Positions 1 through 9,173 of a stretch of DNA of 64,000 nt are shown in pieces. The number at the start of each line of letters is the position of its first letter. Positions within the stretch are counted from its first letter, which is position 1. The position numbers and the translations under genes are program-made. Below the pieces are notes generated by a model, which did no database searches, was not told the DNA's origin, and saw only the letters and a program-made list of their open reading frames with translations. The DNA comes from Pedobacter duraquae (GTDB lineage Bacteria; Bacteroidota; Bacteroidia; Sphingobacteriales; Sphingobacteriaceae), in NCBI RefSeq assembly GCF_004362245.1, contig NZ_SNWM01000003.1, forward strand, positions 248,001 to 312,000, written 5' to 3'.

Positions 1-2
1 GG

Positions 3-116
3 AACCATAAGAAATATACTCCGCTGATCAAAACTATCGGAATCTGGTATTCTATCGGAATCTCTCTACTTTTTGCAGCAATGCCTGTGGCAATCTATAC
101 AGGACTTATTAAATAA
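3..116 (+). CDS. sdhC: Succinate dehydrogenase cytochrome b subunit, C-terminal end (partial)
   Basis: The frame that opens at base 3 runs to a TAA at 114-116 and encodes the last 37 residues of a membrane protein. It ends in a hydrophobic helix (IGIWYSIGISLLFAAMPVA) followed by a short tail. The helix and the position 25 bases before sdhA and sdhB identify it as the di-haem membrane anchor of complex II. The 5' part lies outside the window, so haem ligands cannot be checked. Confidence 0.8.
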   Translation, partial: NHKKYTPLIKTIGIWYSIGISLLFAAMPVAIYTGLIK

Positions 117-141
117 TTTTTGAACGAAAAGCTTAAATAAA

Positions 142-2121
142 ATGGCAGAAATAGATGCTCATATACCAGAAGGTGAATTAACCGAAAAATGGACGAAGTT
201 ACGTTCTTCAATGCCATTGGTTAATCCGGCCAATAAAAGAAGTATAGAGATTATTGTAGTAGGTTCCGGTCTTGCCGGTGCTTCTGCTGCAGCGACCCTT
301 GCTGAAATGGGTTATAAGGTAAAATGCTTTTGTTTCCAGGATTCACCAAGAAGGGCACACTCAATCGCTGCTCAGGGTGGTATCAACGCAGCAAAAAATT
401 ATCAGAACGATGGTGATAGTACTTATCGCTTATTTTATGATACAATTAAAGGTGGTGATTACCGTGCCCGCGAAGCAAACGTGCACCGTTTGGCTGAAGT
501 AAGTACGAACATCATCGATCAGTGTGTTGCCCAGGGTGTGCCCCTTGCAAGAGAATATGGCGGTTTGTTAGATAACCGTTCTTTTGGTGGCACACAGGTT
601 CAACGTACTTTTTACGCTGCCGGTCAAACCGGTCAGCAGTTGTTGCTAGGTGCTTATAGCGCTTTGGAACGCCAGATAGGTATGGGTAAAGTTGAAATGT
701 TTACCCGTCATGAAATGTTGGAAGTAGTGGTAATAGATGGTAAAGCCAGAGGTATCATTGCCCGTAACTTAATCACCGGAGAGCTGGAGCGTCATTTTGG
801 TCACGCCGTATTATTAGGGTCAGGAGGCTACGGAAACGTATTCTACCTTTCTACTAATGCAATGGGTAGTAACGTTACCGCAGCATGGAAAGCACATAAA
901 AAAGGAGCGTTCTTCGGAAATCCTTGTTATACGCAAATCCACCCAACTTGTATTCCTGTATCTGGAGATCATCAGTCTAAATTGACCCTGATGTCTGAGT
1001 CGTTGCGTAACGATGGAAGAATCTGGGTGCCTAAGAAAAAAGACGATAACCGTAAGGCATCGGAGATCCCTGAGGACGAAAGAGATTATTATTTGGAACG
1101 AAGATACCCTGCTTTCGGTAATCTTGTTCCCCGTGATGTGGCTTCACGTGCTGCAAAAGAACGTTGTGATGCAGGTTATGGTGTAGGAAAATCCAAGCTT
1201 GCCGTGTACCTTGACTTCAAGGCGAATACGGAACGTTACGGCCGTATTGAAGCAAATAAACACAATATCCATAACCCTGATCTGGAAACGGTGATGCGTT
1301 TGGGCCGCGATGTGATTAAAGAGAAATACGGTAACCTGTTTGATATGTACGCGCAAATTACCGGAGAAGATCCTTATGAATTGCCAATGCGTATTTATCC
1401 TGCTGTACACTATACAATGGGTGGACTATGGGTAGATTATAACCTGATGACAACTGTACCTGGCTTGTATGCACTCGGTGAAGCAAATTTCTCTGATCAT
1501 GGTGCTAACCGTTTAGGGGCTTCAGCGCTGATGCAAGGTTTGGCAGATGGTTATTTTGTTATTCCATATACTATTGGTGCCTACCTGTCTAAAGAACTGG
1601 CAACAAAGCCTATTCCTACCGATCACCCTGCTTTTGTTGAAGCTGAGGCAAATGCAAAAGGCATCCTTGATAAATTTATCGCTATTAATGGAACGAAGTC
1701 TGTGGATTATTTCCATAAGAAATTAGGAAAGATTATGTGGGATAAATGCGGTATGGCTCGTAACGCACAAGGATTGACTGAAGCAATAGCGGAGATTCAA
1801 GCGTTGCGTAAGGAATTCTGGAGTGATGTTCGTGTGCCTGGTACTTCTGACAGTATGAACCCTGAACTAGAGAAAGCCGGTCGTGTTGCCGATTTTATTG
1901 AACTTGGCGAATTGATGTGTATTGATGCTTTGAACAGAAATGAGTCCTGCGGAGGACACTTCAGAGAGGAGTATCAGACTGAGGAAGGTGAAGCTTTACG
2001 TGACGATGAAAACTATGCTTATGTTGCCGCTTGGGAATATAAGGAAGGTGTGAAGTTTGAACTGCATAAAGAACAACTGGAGTTCAAAAACATCAAGATT
2101 GCACAAAGAAGTTATAAATAA
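142..2121 (+). CDS. sdhA: Succinate dehydrogenase/fumarate reductase flavoprotein subunit
   Basis: This is the FAD-binding catalytic subunit that oxidises succinate to fumarate (or the reverse) at the inner face of the cytoplasmic membrane. The dinucleotide-binding motif [18 protein letters not shown] lies near residues 42-59, followed by the [14 protein letters not shown] segment that carries the covalent-FAD histidine, and by HPTCIP and SESLRNDGR of the active site. The 659 residues fit the Bacteroidota/epsilon-type SdhA/FrdA family. It is second in an sdhC-sdhA-sdhB operon, 26 bases before sdhB. Direction of catalysis in vivo cannot be read from the sequence. Confidence 0.97.
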   Translation: MAEIDAHIPEGELTEKWTKLRSSMPLVNPANKRSIEIIVVGSGLAGASAAATLAEMGYKVKCFCFQDSPRRAHSIAAQGGINAAKNYQNDGDSTYRLFYDTIKGGDYRAREANVHRLAEVSTNIIDQCVAQGVPLAREYGGLLDNRSFGGTQVQRTFYAAGQTGQQLLLGAYSALERQIGMGKVEMFTRHEMLEVVVIDGKARGIIARNLITGELERHFGHAVLLGSGGYGNVFYLSTNAMGSNVTAAWKAHKKGAFFGNPCYTQIHPTCIPVSGDHQSKLTLMSESLRNDGRIWVPKKKDDNRKASEIPEDERDYYLERRYPAFGNLVPRDVASRAAKERCDAGYGVGKSKLAVYLDFKANTERYGRIEANKHNIHNPDLETVMRLGRDVIKEKYGNLFDMYAQITGEDPYELPMRIYPAVHYTMGGLWVDYNLMTTVPGLYALGEANFSDHGANRLGASALMQGLADGYFVIPYTIGAYLSKELATKPIPTDHPAFVEAEANAKGILDKFIAINGTKSVDYFHKKLGKIMWDKCGMARNAQGLTEAIAEIQALRKEFWSDVRVPGTSDSMNPELEKAGRVADFIELGELMCIDALNRNESCGGHFREEYQTEEGEALRDDENYAYVAAWEYKEGVKFELHKEQLEFKNIKIAQRSYK

Positions 2122-2147
2122 TTGCTAAGTACTAAAATCTCAATATC

Positions 2148-2918
2148 ATGAGTACAGGAAATATGAATTTAACGCTGAAAATTTGGCGTCAAAAAGATAA
2201 CAAAGCCAAAGGTAATTTGGTAGATTATAAAGTGTCAGAGATTTCGCCGGATATGTCATTCCTAGAAATGTTTGACGTATTGAATGAAGACCTGGTTACA
2301 AAAGGTGATGAGCCTATTGTATTCGATCACGATTGTCGTGAGGGTATTTGTGGCGCCTGCTCTATGTTTATCAACGGCAGACCTCATGGTCCTAAAGAAG
2401 GTATTACCACCTGCCAACTGCATATGCGCTCTTTCAAAGATGGAGATACCATCGTTGTAGAACCATGGAGAGCTAAGGCTTTTCCGGTAATCAAAGACTT
2501 AATGGTAGATCGTACTGCGTTTGACAGGATTATCGCTTCTGGAGGCTTTATTTCTGTTAATACAGGTAATGCCCAGGACGCAAACGCGCTTCCAATTCCT
2601 AAGTCTCAGGCAGACTCGGCATTTGAAGCTGCAGCATGTATTGGTTGCGGAGCTTGCGTAGCTACATGCAAAAATGCTTCGGCAATGTTATTCACCTCAG
2701 CTAAGATTTCTCAGCTTGCACAACTCCCACAGGGGCAGCCTGAGCGTTACCGCAGGGCTCAAAGCATGGTTGCACAGATGGATGCTGAAGGTTTCGGTAA
2801 CTGTACAAATACCGGTGCATGTGAGGCAGAATGTCCGAAAGGAATTTCCCTGGAAAACATAGCAAGGATGAACAGAGATTTTTATTCTGCAAAATTTGTT
2901 TCTGAGGAGGAAGTTTAA
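2148..2918 (+). CDS. sdhB: Succinate dehydrogenase/fumarate reductase iron-sulfur subunit
   Basis: This subunit carries electrons from the SdhA flavin to quinone in the membrane anchor. The ferredoxin-type [2Fe-2S] ligands are in CREGICGAC plus the downstream TTCQLHM, the [4Fe-4S] cluster in [11 protein letters not shown], and the third cluster in [14 protein letters not shown]. All three cluster motifs are intact. The 256 residues are usual for the family. It is the last gene of the operon and is followed 34 bases later by a strong hairpin terminator. Confidence 0.97.
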   Translation: MSTGNMNLTLKIWRQKDNKAKGNLVDYKVSEISPDMSFLEMFDVLNEDLVTKGDEPIVFDHDCREGICGACSMFINGRPHGPKEGITTCQLHMRSFKDGDTIVVEPWRAKAFPVIKDLMVDRTAFDRIIASGGFISVNTGNAQDANALPIPKSQADSAFEAAACIGCGACVATCKNASAMLFTSAKISQLAQLPQGQPERYRRAQSMVAQMDAEGFGNCTNTGACEAECPKGISLENIARMNRDFYSAKFVSEEEV

Positions 2919-2952
2919 TAGATTTATATCTCGAGACAAGGATATTAAGGCG

Positions 2953-2980
2953 AAAACCCCGGCAGAAATGCTGGGGTTTT
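2953..2980. terminator. Bidirectional intrinsic terminator between sdhB and the blaR1-like gene
   Basis: A 12-bp stem (one G-T pair) closes a GAAA tetraloop and is flanked by A4 on the left and T4 on the right, so it can act on both strands. It ends one base before the stop codon of the convergent minus-strand gene. Confidence 0.9.
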
Positions 2981-4660
2981 TTATTTTAACCAGGAGTCTT
3001 GATTGTCGTCTGTGTTTTTTTTCATTTTGACAAGCACTACGCCGTTCTTCGCTTCAGCTCCATAAAGTAGCACAGCTGTCTGATTCTTGATCACTGAGAT
3101 ACTCTCGATCTTATTGGAATTGATTTTTTTGAGGACGGCTTGTGACGACTTCTGACCGTCAACAATAAACAATACATCATCTTTGATTGGTTTGCCATCA
3201 ACCTGTACACTGGCAATCCCTTGCATGGTACTTGCGGTTACGGTCATCTTTTCTATTACAGGGTCCTTTTTAACTGGTGCAGGCTCTGTGTTCAATACAA
3301 ATGAAATTGGGATGTTATATTTAACCCGTACAAGCTCATCGTTCATTTTTCCTGGAGTCCAAAACGGTGATGCCTGAAGCACACGTACAGCCTCTTCATC
3401 CAACCCGCTACCAGCTTTCCGGTCAACCTGAATATTGGTGAGTTCTCCATTTTTCTCCACTGTAAAAGATAAGATAACCCGCCCTTCTACATTATTTTGC
3501 ACAGCTTCCGTCGGGTATTTTATGTTCTTTGCTACATAAGCATAGAACTTCCGCATCCCTCCGGGAAAACTCGGAACAACATCAAGTTCTGAAAAATTAT
3601 GAATATCATCAGCAATGGTATCTCTTGAAATTTCGACTGAGCGAAGATCAGAATTCTTTAAATCGGGCTCCGCCTGAACTGTCGCATACCCATGCTGAAT
3701 CTGAGGCTTATTCAGCTCTTTTGTTACGGTATCAGTTGCCGATGGCTTTGGTGTGCTTTCGTTAATTAGAACTTCTTTAAATGCTTGCATAGGGCTGTTT
3801 AGCGGTATTTGCTTGGTCACATTCAGAATGTCTTCATTTCGGCGCAATGTTGCTGATGATAAAATAAGCATCGCTGAAAACAAGGGAACGAAAAGCCCAT
3901 ATTTCAGTATGGCTGTTTTTCTTGACTTTTCCTTATGCAGCATGATGATTCTTTTTTTAATCAGCGATTTGTTGAAGAAGCTATTGGTAATCGCACTTGG
4001 ATTTACGCCAAAGGCTTTACTAAGCAAGAGCATTGCATATGCTTCTTTATCTCCGATATAGGCTGCCGCAGCATCATCAGCAAGGTATTCGTGGATATTT
4101 TTAACTGCATGCTTGTAGAAATAGATCACCGGATTAAACCATGTAACGATACCTATGATTTCAAAAAATAAGATATCAGCAGTATGAAGCTGCTGAATGT
4201 GGATGTGCTCATGCGCATTGATTGTATCCTGGCCGGGTAAATTTGGATCAATCGACTTTTTACCAAAAAAAGTAAAGGCTGATCCGGGATTAAAACGGTT
4301 GAAGATCTTTTTAATAGATAATAACTGAAGCATAAACCGACCAAGAAAAAATAGAGCGCCAGTAATATAAATGAAGACAACGATATTACCCCAATTGATG
4401 TATTCTTGTGTTGTTTCATTACCCCCTCCAGAAATTAGTATGGTAAGTTGACCTACGCCTGCGGATATTTTTTGCGTTACAGGCTGCCTGAAAAACCATT
4501 CCAATCTGATGAAAGGAATGATTAGAGAAAATACTCCGGCCGCAATCAGATAAGAACGATTGAGCTTAAAATACGTTTCTCCTTCCAGAAAAAGCTTGTA
4601 GAAAATAAAAAATACGATCAGATACAGGTTAGCCTGCAGGAGATAATGTGCCCAACTCAT
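2981..4660 (-). CDS. BlaR1-like M56 metallopeptidase with TonB C-terminal and plug-like domains
   Basis: This membrane protease is predicted to sense an envelope signal and relieve repression by the adjacent BlaI-type regulator. The N-terminus has hydrophobic segments near residues 8-24, 36-52 and 92-114. The zinc motif HEHIH is at 150-154, with a second acidic ligand candidate in HEYLADDA (190-197). A further membrane segment is at about 255-272. Beyond it lies a TonB C-terminal-type domain (about 362-457, starting FPGGM), then a short module resembling a TonB-receptor plug (about 485-548, FIVDG...YGAEAKNG). It overlaps blaI by 4 bases (ATGA), so the two are co-translated. No beta-lactamase gene is nearby, so the regulated target is unknown. 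Domain identities are family inference. Confidence 0.88.
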   Translation of the reverse strand: MSWAHYLLQANLYLIVFFIFYKLFLEGETYFKLNRSYLIAAGVFSLIIPFIRLEWFFRQPVTQKISAGVGQLTILISGGGNETTQEYINWGNIVVFIYITGALFFLGRFMLQLLSIKKIFNRFNPGSAFTFFGKKSIDPNLPGQDTINAHEHIHIQQLHTADILFFEIIGIVTWFNPVIYFYKHAVKNIHEYLADDAAAAYIGDKEAYAMLLLSKAFGVNPSAITNSFFNKSLIKKRIIMLHKEKSRKTAILKYGLFVPLFSAMLILSSATLRRNEDILNVTKQIPLNSPMQAFKEVLINESTPKPSATDTVTKELNKPQIQHGYATVQAEPDLKNSDLRSVEISRDTIADDIHNFSELDVVPSFPGGMRKFYAYVAKNIKYPTEAVQNNVEGRVILSFTVEKNGELTNIQVDRKAGSGLDEEAVRVLQASPFWTPGKMNDELVRVKYNIPISFVLNTEPAPVKKDPVIEKMTVTASTMQGIASVQVDGKPIKDDVLFIVDGQKSSQAVLKKINSNKIESISVIKNQTAVLLYGAEAKNGVVLVKMKKNTDDNQDSWLK

Positions 4661-5034
4661 TTTGGTTTGTGTTTGATTTTATTAATCATTTTCAAAATCT
4701 CGTCTACATCACCTACATCAAGCTTCTCTTCTTTTACGAAGAATGAAAACATGCTTTCTACAGAGTTTTCAAAATAACTACCCAATAGTTTTTCTGTGGC
4801 ATGACGTTTATAATCTTCGCGACTGATCAGGGGGTAATACTGGTGGGCCTTACCATAAGCCTCATGGCCGATGAATCCTTTAACTTCTAGTATCCGGATA
4901 ATCGTGGATACAGTATTGTATGCTGGTTTGGGCTCTGGTAAAAAATCCATTACTTCTTTGACAAAACCTTTTTCGATCTGCCATACAATCTGCATGATCT
5001 GTTCTTCAGCTTTTGTTAAATCTTTAATTTCCAT
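4657..5034 (-). CDS. BlaI/MecI-family transcriptional repressor
   Basis: A 125-residue winged-helix repressor. The N-terminal MEIKDLTKAEEQIMQIVW and the recognition region YNTVSTIIRILEVKGFIGHE are typical of BlaI/MecI/CopY proteins. Such repressors bind as dimers to palindromes and are inactivated when the partner BlaR1 protease is triggered. A perfect 20-bp palindrome lies 58 bases upstream of its start codon and is the obvious operator candidate. The stop codon overlaps the start of the blaR1-like gene. Confidence 0.93.
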   Translation of the reverse strand: MEIKDLTKAEEQIMQIVWQIEKGFVKEVMDFLPEPKPAYNTVSTIIRILEVKGFIGHEAYGKAHQYYPLISREDYKRHATEKLLGSYFENSVESMFSFFVKEEKLDVGDVDEILKMINKIKHKPK

Positions 5035-5092
5035 AATTTATTCGATAGTTAGCCACATTCTGGACATGAAGAAGTGGATTTAATATAAACTT

Positions 5093-5112
5093 AAAACTAA
5101 TCGATTAGTTTT
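5093..5112. promoter_or_regulatory. Perfect 20-bp palindrome, candidate BlaI operator
   Basis: The sequence aaaactaatcgattagtttt equals its own reverse complement. It is the only long perfect palindrome in the 267-base gap upstream of the blaI-type gene, at a distance suited to covering its promoter. BlaI-family repressors bind dyads of this size. Its assignment to this regulator is inference. Confidence 0.6.
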
Positions 5113-5265
5113 CAAAGAATTCATGCATTTATTTTCCTGAAGATTGTCAAACGACTCTCGAGTGCTTCCGAAACGTCTTAAGGGATTTTAATGCCTTCTT
5201 ATGTTGTTTAACGCATTAAATCACAACAACGGATGTGAAATCAATGTGCCGCTATATGAGAACAT

Positions 5266-5294
5266 AAAAAAAGCCCTTCCGTAGAAGAGCTTTT
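5266..5294 (-). terminator. Intrinsic terminator of the M28 peptidase gene
   Basis: Read on the minus strand, an 11-bp stem with one mismatch and a TACG loop is followed by a run of seven T, 8 bases after the peptidase stop codon. Confidence 0.85.
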
Positions 5295-5301
5295 AAGTTT
5301 G

Positions 5302-6879
5302 TTATGGTCTTGCAGCAGTTGCCGGAGGAGGTGTCGGTAATTCTTTTCTTGGAATCTGCGCTGCACGCTCTGACGTATTGTATACAAATGAGGCTACAAT
5401 TGTTGCAGATCTTTTCAGGTCTTCTTCAACTAAACGGTCATAGGTATCCATGTTGCTATGGTGTGTACGGGTATTGTAGTCCATAGGATCCTGTACAAAT
5501 TGGAATCCTGGAATTCCTACTGCATCAAATGACTGGTGATCTGTACCACCGGTGTTATTTACAGTAACTGTTTTCGCGCCTATGTCGCTAAACGGAGCTA
5601 ACCAGCTTTGGAAAATCGGTCCAGCTGCAACGTTACCCTGTAGATAGATTCCACGAATGGCACCAGTACCATTATCAAGGTTGTAGTAAGCACTTATTTT
5701 CTTTTGGTCAGGCGTAAGTACCATTGTTTTAGAATCTCCGAAATGTTTGGTCACATAACCTTTTGAACCAAACAATCCTTGTTCTTCTGAGCTCCATAAA
5801 GCAATTCTGATTGTTCTTTTTGGTTTGAAGTCTATTGATTTCAGGATGCGCATTGCTTCCATCATCACAGCCGACCCAGCAGCATTATCTGTAGCACCGG
5901 TTCCTGAGTGCCACGAATCGTAGTGCCCCCCAATCATGACAAGTTCATCTTTTAATTTTTTGTCTGTTCCAGGGATTTCGGCAATTACATTATATCCCTG
6001 AGGATCTTTATCAAAATACGATGTTTTGATCTCCGCTTCCATCTCTACTTTTTCTCCACCTTTAAGTAATCTCAGCATGTGCAGGAAATCTTCTGATGAA
6101 ACTTCCAGTTCGGGAGATACAGGAGCAGCATCTAACGCATAAGAAGCACCGTTGCTGGTAAAGAACGTGCCATAGCTGCCACGGGCATAAGTGAGGATCA
6201 AACCAACTTTCTCTTCAAGAAGTAATTTAACCATAGCCGCTCTGGTTTCTCTCATTTTAAGCATCATTGCCATCTGGTTGTTGTTGCCAGCTGGTCTGCC
6301 ACCGCGACGAACCTGAAGCGTATCTTTAGCCATTTTTTCTAAAGCTTCGTCAGTATGACGTACTGCATCTGCTTTATAGCTGTTTTGTAATGCAGCATTG
6401 CTCATCTGATCGAACATTACGATCTTTCCGGCAAGCTTACCTTTATATTTGTCAAGGTCAGTAATTGTATCTGCTTTGATCAGAACAACTTCTGATTTAA
6501 TTGGTCCATTTGTTCCTGGAGTCCATGCTTTTGGTGAAGCAATGATTGGATGGTAATATGGAAGGGTAGTTGCAGCATAGTATTTCTCTACCTGCCATCC
6601 TTTACCGAAGTTACCCCAGGCTTCCAGATGTACATTTTTTAAACCCCATTCATTAAATTGTTTGATCGCCCAGTCTTGAGCTCTTTTCAGTCCCGGAGAG
6701 TTGGACAGACGGGGACCGCTTACATCGGTAATATGATAAGCAAGGTTCATCACCTTTGAGTTTTCAAGACCCTCTTTTCTGATCTTCTGCACCGCTGCCA
6801 TGTCTACAGACTCCTGTGCGCCGGCATATAGGCATATACTCAATGCGAACATTGTTGTAGTAAATTTTTTCATCATCAT
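5302..6879 (-). CDS. Secreted M28 family zinc metallopeptidase with PA-type insert
   Basis: A di-zinc exopeptidase, probably acting on peptides in the periplasm or outside the cell. Residues 1-21 form a signal peptide ending AGAQ. The metal-binding core is GGHYDSWHSGTGATDNAAG (about 317-335; H319, D331), the catalytic and bridging acids sit in SSEEQG (363-368), and the last histidine in GTDHQSFD. The 130-290 region with IKADTITDLDKYKGKLAGK looks like a protease-associated domain inserted before the catalytic part, as in carboxypeptidase Q-like M28 enzymes. It starts with three consecutive Met codons, so the exact start is uncertain by two residues. It is divergent from a second M28 gene 93 bases away. 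Confidence 0.92.
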   Translation of the reverse strand: MMMKKFTTTMFALSICLYAGAQESVDMAAVQKIRKEGLENSKVMNLAYHITDVSGPRLSNSPGLKRAQDWAIKQFNEWGLKNVHLEAWGNFGKGWQVEKYYAATTLPYYHPIIASPKAWTPGTNGPIKSEVVLIKADTITDLDKYKGKLAGKIVMFDQMSNAALQNSYKADAVRHTDEALEKMAKDTLQVRRGGRPAGNNNQMAMMLKMRETRAAMVKLLLEEKVGLILTYARGSYGTFFTSNGASYALDAAPVSPELEVSSEDFLHMLRLLKGGEKVEMEAEIKTSYFDKDPQGYNVIAEIPGTDKKLKDELVMIGGHYDSWHSGTGATDNAAGSAVMMEAMRILKSIDFKPKRTIRIALWSSEEQGLFGSKGYVTKHFGDSKTMVLTPDQKKISAYYNLDNGTGAIRGIYLQGNVAAGPIFQSWLAPFSDIGAKTVTVNNTGGTDHQSFDAVGIPGFQFVQDPMDYNTRTHHSNMDTYDRLVEEDLKRSATIVASFVYNTSERAAQIPRKELPTPPPATAARP

Positions 6880-6972
6880 TAATAGTTTAAGTTCTGTCTA
6901 AAATTACTTTAAATGTTAAATATTTGTATCTTTCTAATCATATTTTTACAGTCCAACCGCCAATTATCTAAA

Positions 6973-8325
6973 ATGAAGTTAATCTATTCTTTATCTCTGC
7001 TCTGTTTATTGAGTTATACAGCCGCAAAAGCACAAAATGTTGTTAAACGCGATCCCGAAATAGAAGGAATGCTGAACGAAGTGTCGGCAACAAACCTCGA
7101 AATGACTATAAAAAAGCTAGTTTCTTTCCAAACGCGACATACCTTGAGTGATACGCTAAGTAAAACCACTGGAATAGGCGCGGCAAGGAACTGGATCCGC
7201 TCAGAATTTGAACAATACAGTAAGGCGAGTGGTGGGAAACTCCAGGTATCATTTGATACTTTTGTGCAGCCCGCTGATGGCCGGAGGATATTGCAGCCGG
7301 TAACCTTAAAAAATGTGCTGGCCATATTGCCGGGAACTGATCCCGAAGACAAGCGCATGCTGATGATCTCCGGGCATTATGATTCCCGTGTCACCGATGT
7401 AATGAACATTAAAGATTTTGCTCCGGGAGCAAATGACGATGCTTCTGGCGTAGCGGCGGTGATGGAACTGGCCAGAATTATGAGTAAGCATCAGTTCAGC
7501 GCAACATTAGTTTTTATAGCGATGGTAGGAGAGGAGCAAGGTTTATACGGAGCAACGAACCTTGCAAAAAGAGCTAGAGCCGAAGGCTGGGATGTTAACC
7601 TTTTAATGAATAATGATATCGTAGGTAATTCTTACGGTATGGAAACAGACCTAAAAGACAACAGCAGTGTACGGATATTTAGTGAAGGGGTCTCTCCCGT
7701 CGAAACCAAGGAACAGGCAGCAGCAAGGCAGTCTACAGGAAGTGATAACGACGGCAACGCACGTCAGGCTGCGCGGTATATCAAAGAAGTTGGCGAACGC
7801 TATGTAGATCAGCTTAGCGTAAAACTCATTTACAGAAGAGATCGGTTTCTAAGAGGTGGAGACCACACGCCGTTCTCCCAGCAAGGTTTTACCGCCGTTC
7901 GAGTAACAGAAATGAATGAAGATTTTAACAGGCAGCATCAGGATGTACGTGTAGAAAAAGGCTTTAAGTTTGGCGACCTGCCAGAATATGTTGACTACGG
8001 ATATTTGCAGAAAGTAAGCAGGCTAAATTTAGCAGTACTCGCTAATGTGGCCTTGGCTACGCAGGAGCCACAGGCGGTAACGGTATTGACAGCTGGCTTA
8101 ACAAATAAAACAGCATTAAAATGGACAGCGCCAAAAGGAAAAGCTCCGGTGGGGTATTATATATTGATGCGTGAAACGAGCAGTCCGGTTTGGGAAAAGA
8201 AAACGTTTGTAACGCGTACTTCTGTGAATATGCCTTACTCAAAAGACAATTATTACTTTGGTATACAGTCTGTAGACAGTGAGGGCCATGAGAGTCTGAT
8301 TGTAATTCCCAGGGCAGGACGGTAA
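6973..8325 (+). CDS. Secreted M28 family zinc metallopeptidase with C-terminal FN3-like domain
   Basis: A 450-residue exopeptidase. The ATG at 6973 is chosen over the in-frame one at 6913 because it begins a clean signal peptide (MKLIYSLSLLCLLSYTAAKAQ). Zinc ligands appear in SGHYDSR, GANDDASG, VGEEQG and GGDHTPF. The last 85 residues (TALKWTAPKGKAPVGYYI...) resemble a fibronectin type III fold, which may aid substrate or surface binding. It is only distantly similar to the divergent M28 gene on its left, so the two are not recent duplicates. Substrate unknown. Confidence 0.9.
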   Translation: MKLIYSLSLLCLLSYTAAKAQNVVKRDPEIEGMLNEVSATNLEMTIKKLVSFQTRHTLSDTLSKTTGIGAARNWIRSEFEQYSKASGGKLQVSFDTFVQPADGRRILQPVTLKNVLAILPGTDPEDKRMLMISGHYDSRVTDVMNIKDFAPGANDDASGVAAVMELARIMSKHQFSATLVFIAMVGEEQGLYGATNLAKRARAEGWDVNLLMNNDIVGNSYGMETDLKDNSSVRIFSEGVSPVETKEQAAARQSTGSDNDGNARQAARYIKEVGERYVDQLSVKLIYRRDRFLRGGDHTPFSQQGFTAVRVTEMNEDFNRQHQDVRVEKGFKFGDLPEYVDYGYLQKVSRLNLAVLANVALATQEPQAVTVLTAGLTNKTALKWTAPKGKAPVGYYILMRETSSPVWEKKTFVTRTSVNMPYSKDNYYFGIQSVDSEGHESLIVIPRAGR

Positions 8326-8328
8326 AAA

Positions 8329-8361
8329 AGAAAGGCTGTTACATCCATAAGCAGCCTTTCT
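8329..8361. terminator. Bidirectional terminator between M28 peptidase and ABC permease
   Basis: A 10-bp perfect stem (agaaaggctg / cagcctttct) with a 13-base loop lies 4 bases after the peptidase stop, within the gap to the convergent permease gene. The T-tract is short on both sides. Confidence 0.65.
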
Positions 8362-8389
8362 ATTATTAACTATTTCCTAATTTATTAGG

Positions 8390-9172
8390 CTATTTAATGC
8401 TCTTCTTCGCCACAATAAAGTAACCGACGATAAATAGTACCAGGGCCGTGGCCAGACTGGCATAAATATCCTGAGTAAAGAAGTCAGACCCCCCTGCTGT
8501 TTTTTTCATGGTCAGCGCGAGGGACGGTTGGCTATACGGAACCATGTAGGCATATTCCCAGTGTTTGCTGGCTACAATGCTTCCGAAGATAATGCCAATG
8601 AATCCAATACCCATAGGTTTTAGGAAATCACTCCAGATCAAGCTAATGATAAACTGAACAGATAAAATTCCTAAAGACGAAAGGAAGAGTTTAGCGTAAA
8701 ACTTACTCAACAGGTTTATCGGAGAGTAATCGCTAAATTTATATTCAGGCACCAATACCTGCAGCAGATGCCCGGAGGCAAAAGTGAATGCTGCAAACAG
8801 GAACAGGCAGATGAATATGAGCAATACCGCATATAAATATTTAGCGGTATAGATTGATAATTTGCCCAGCGGCTGGGCAAAAAGCGTTTTCCATGTGTCA
8901 TTTTTATGTTCGATATTATTGACCGAAAAAGCCATAAAGATTACATAGAAAGGCAGAATAAGCATACCCATAACACCTAGAGCCGCACCGCTGTAGGTGA
9001 TCCAGAGTACCTCTGGTGGGTAATGCAATTTTAGAATATTTTCTGATTTTGTGTAGAAGCCAAAGGCCACCATTGCACAAATTAAGAACGGTAAAAGAAT
9101 GGCTGCCCAAAAGGCCAGTGTTTTCCTGGATTTATAAAACTCAGATTGCAGGGATATGATTAGTGCGTACAT
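8390..9172 (-). CDS. ABC-2 type transporter permease subunit
   Basis: A 260-residue protein with about six hydrophobic segments, including AFWAAILLPFLICAMVAFGF at the N-terminus and ALVLFIVGYFIVA at the C-terminus. This is the layout of ABC-2 permeases that pair with a BcrA/NatA-type ATPase, often in export of peptides, antibiotics or lipids. The ATG at 9172 is preferred to the upstream one at 9211 because it sits one base after the stop of the ATPase gene (TAA-C-ATG), a tight coupling arrangement. Substrate unknown. Confidence 0.88.
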   Translation of the reverse strand: MYALIISLQSEFYKSRKTLAFWAAILLPFLICAMVAFGFYTKSENILKLHYPPEVLWITYSGAALGVMGMLILPFYVIFMAFSVNNIEHKNDTWKTLFAQPLGKLSIYTAKYLYAVLLIFICLFLFAAFTFASGHLLQVLVPEYKFSDYSPINLLSKFYAKLFLSSLGILSVQFIISLIWSDFLKPMGIGFIGIIFGSIVASKHWEYAYMVPYSQPSLALTMKKTAGGSDFFTQDIYASLATALVLFIVGYFIVAKKSIK

Positions 9173-9173
9173 G

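Noticed and set aside
2981..5034. Beta-lactam resistance locus
   Set aside because: Only the regulatory pair is here. The class C-type hydrolase at 58114-59676 is far away, in another operon, and of uncertain activity.
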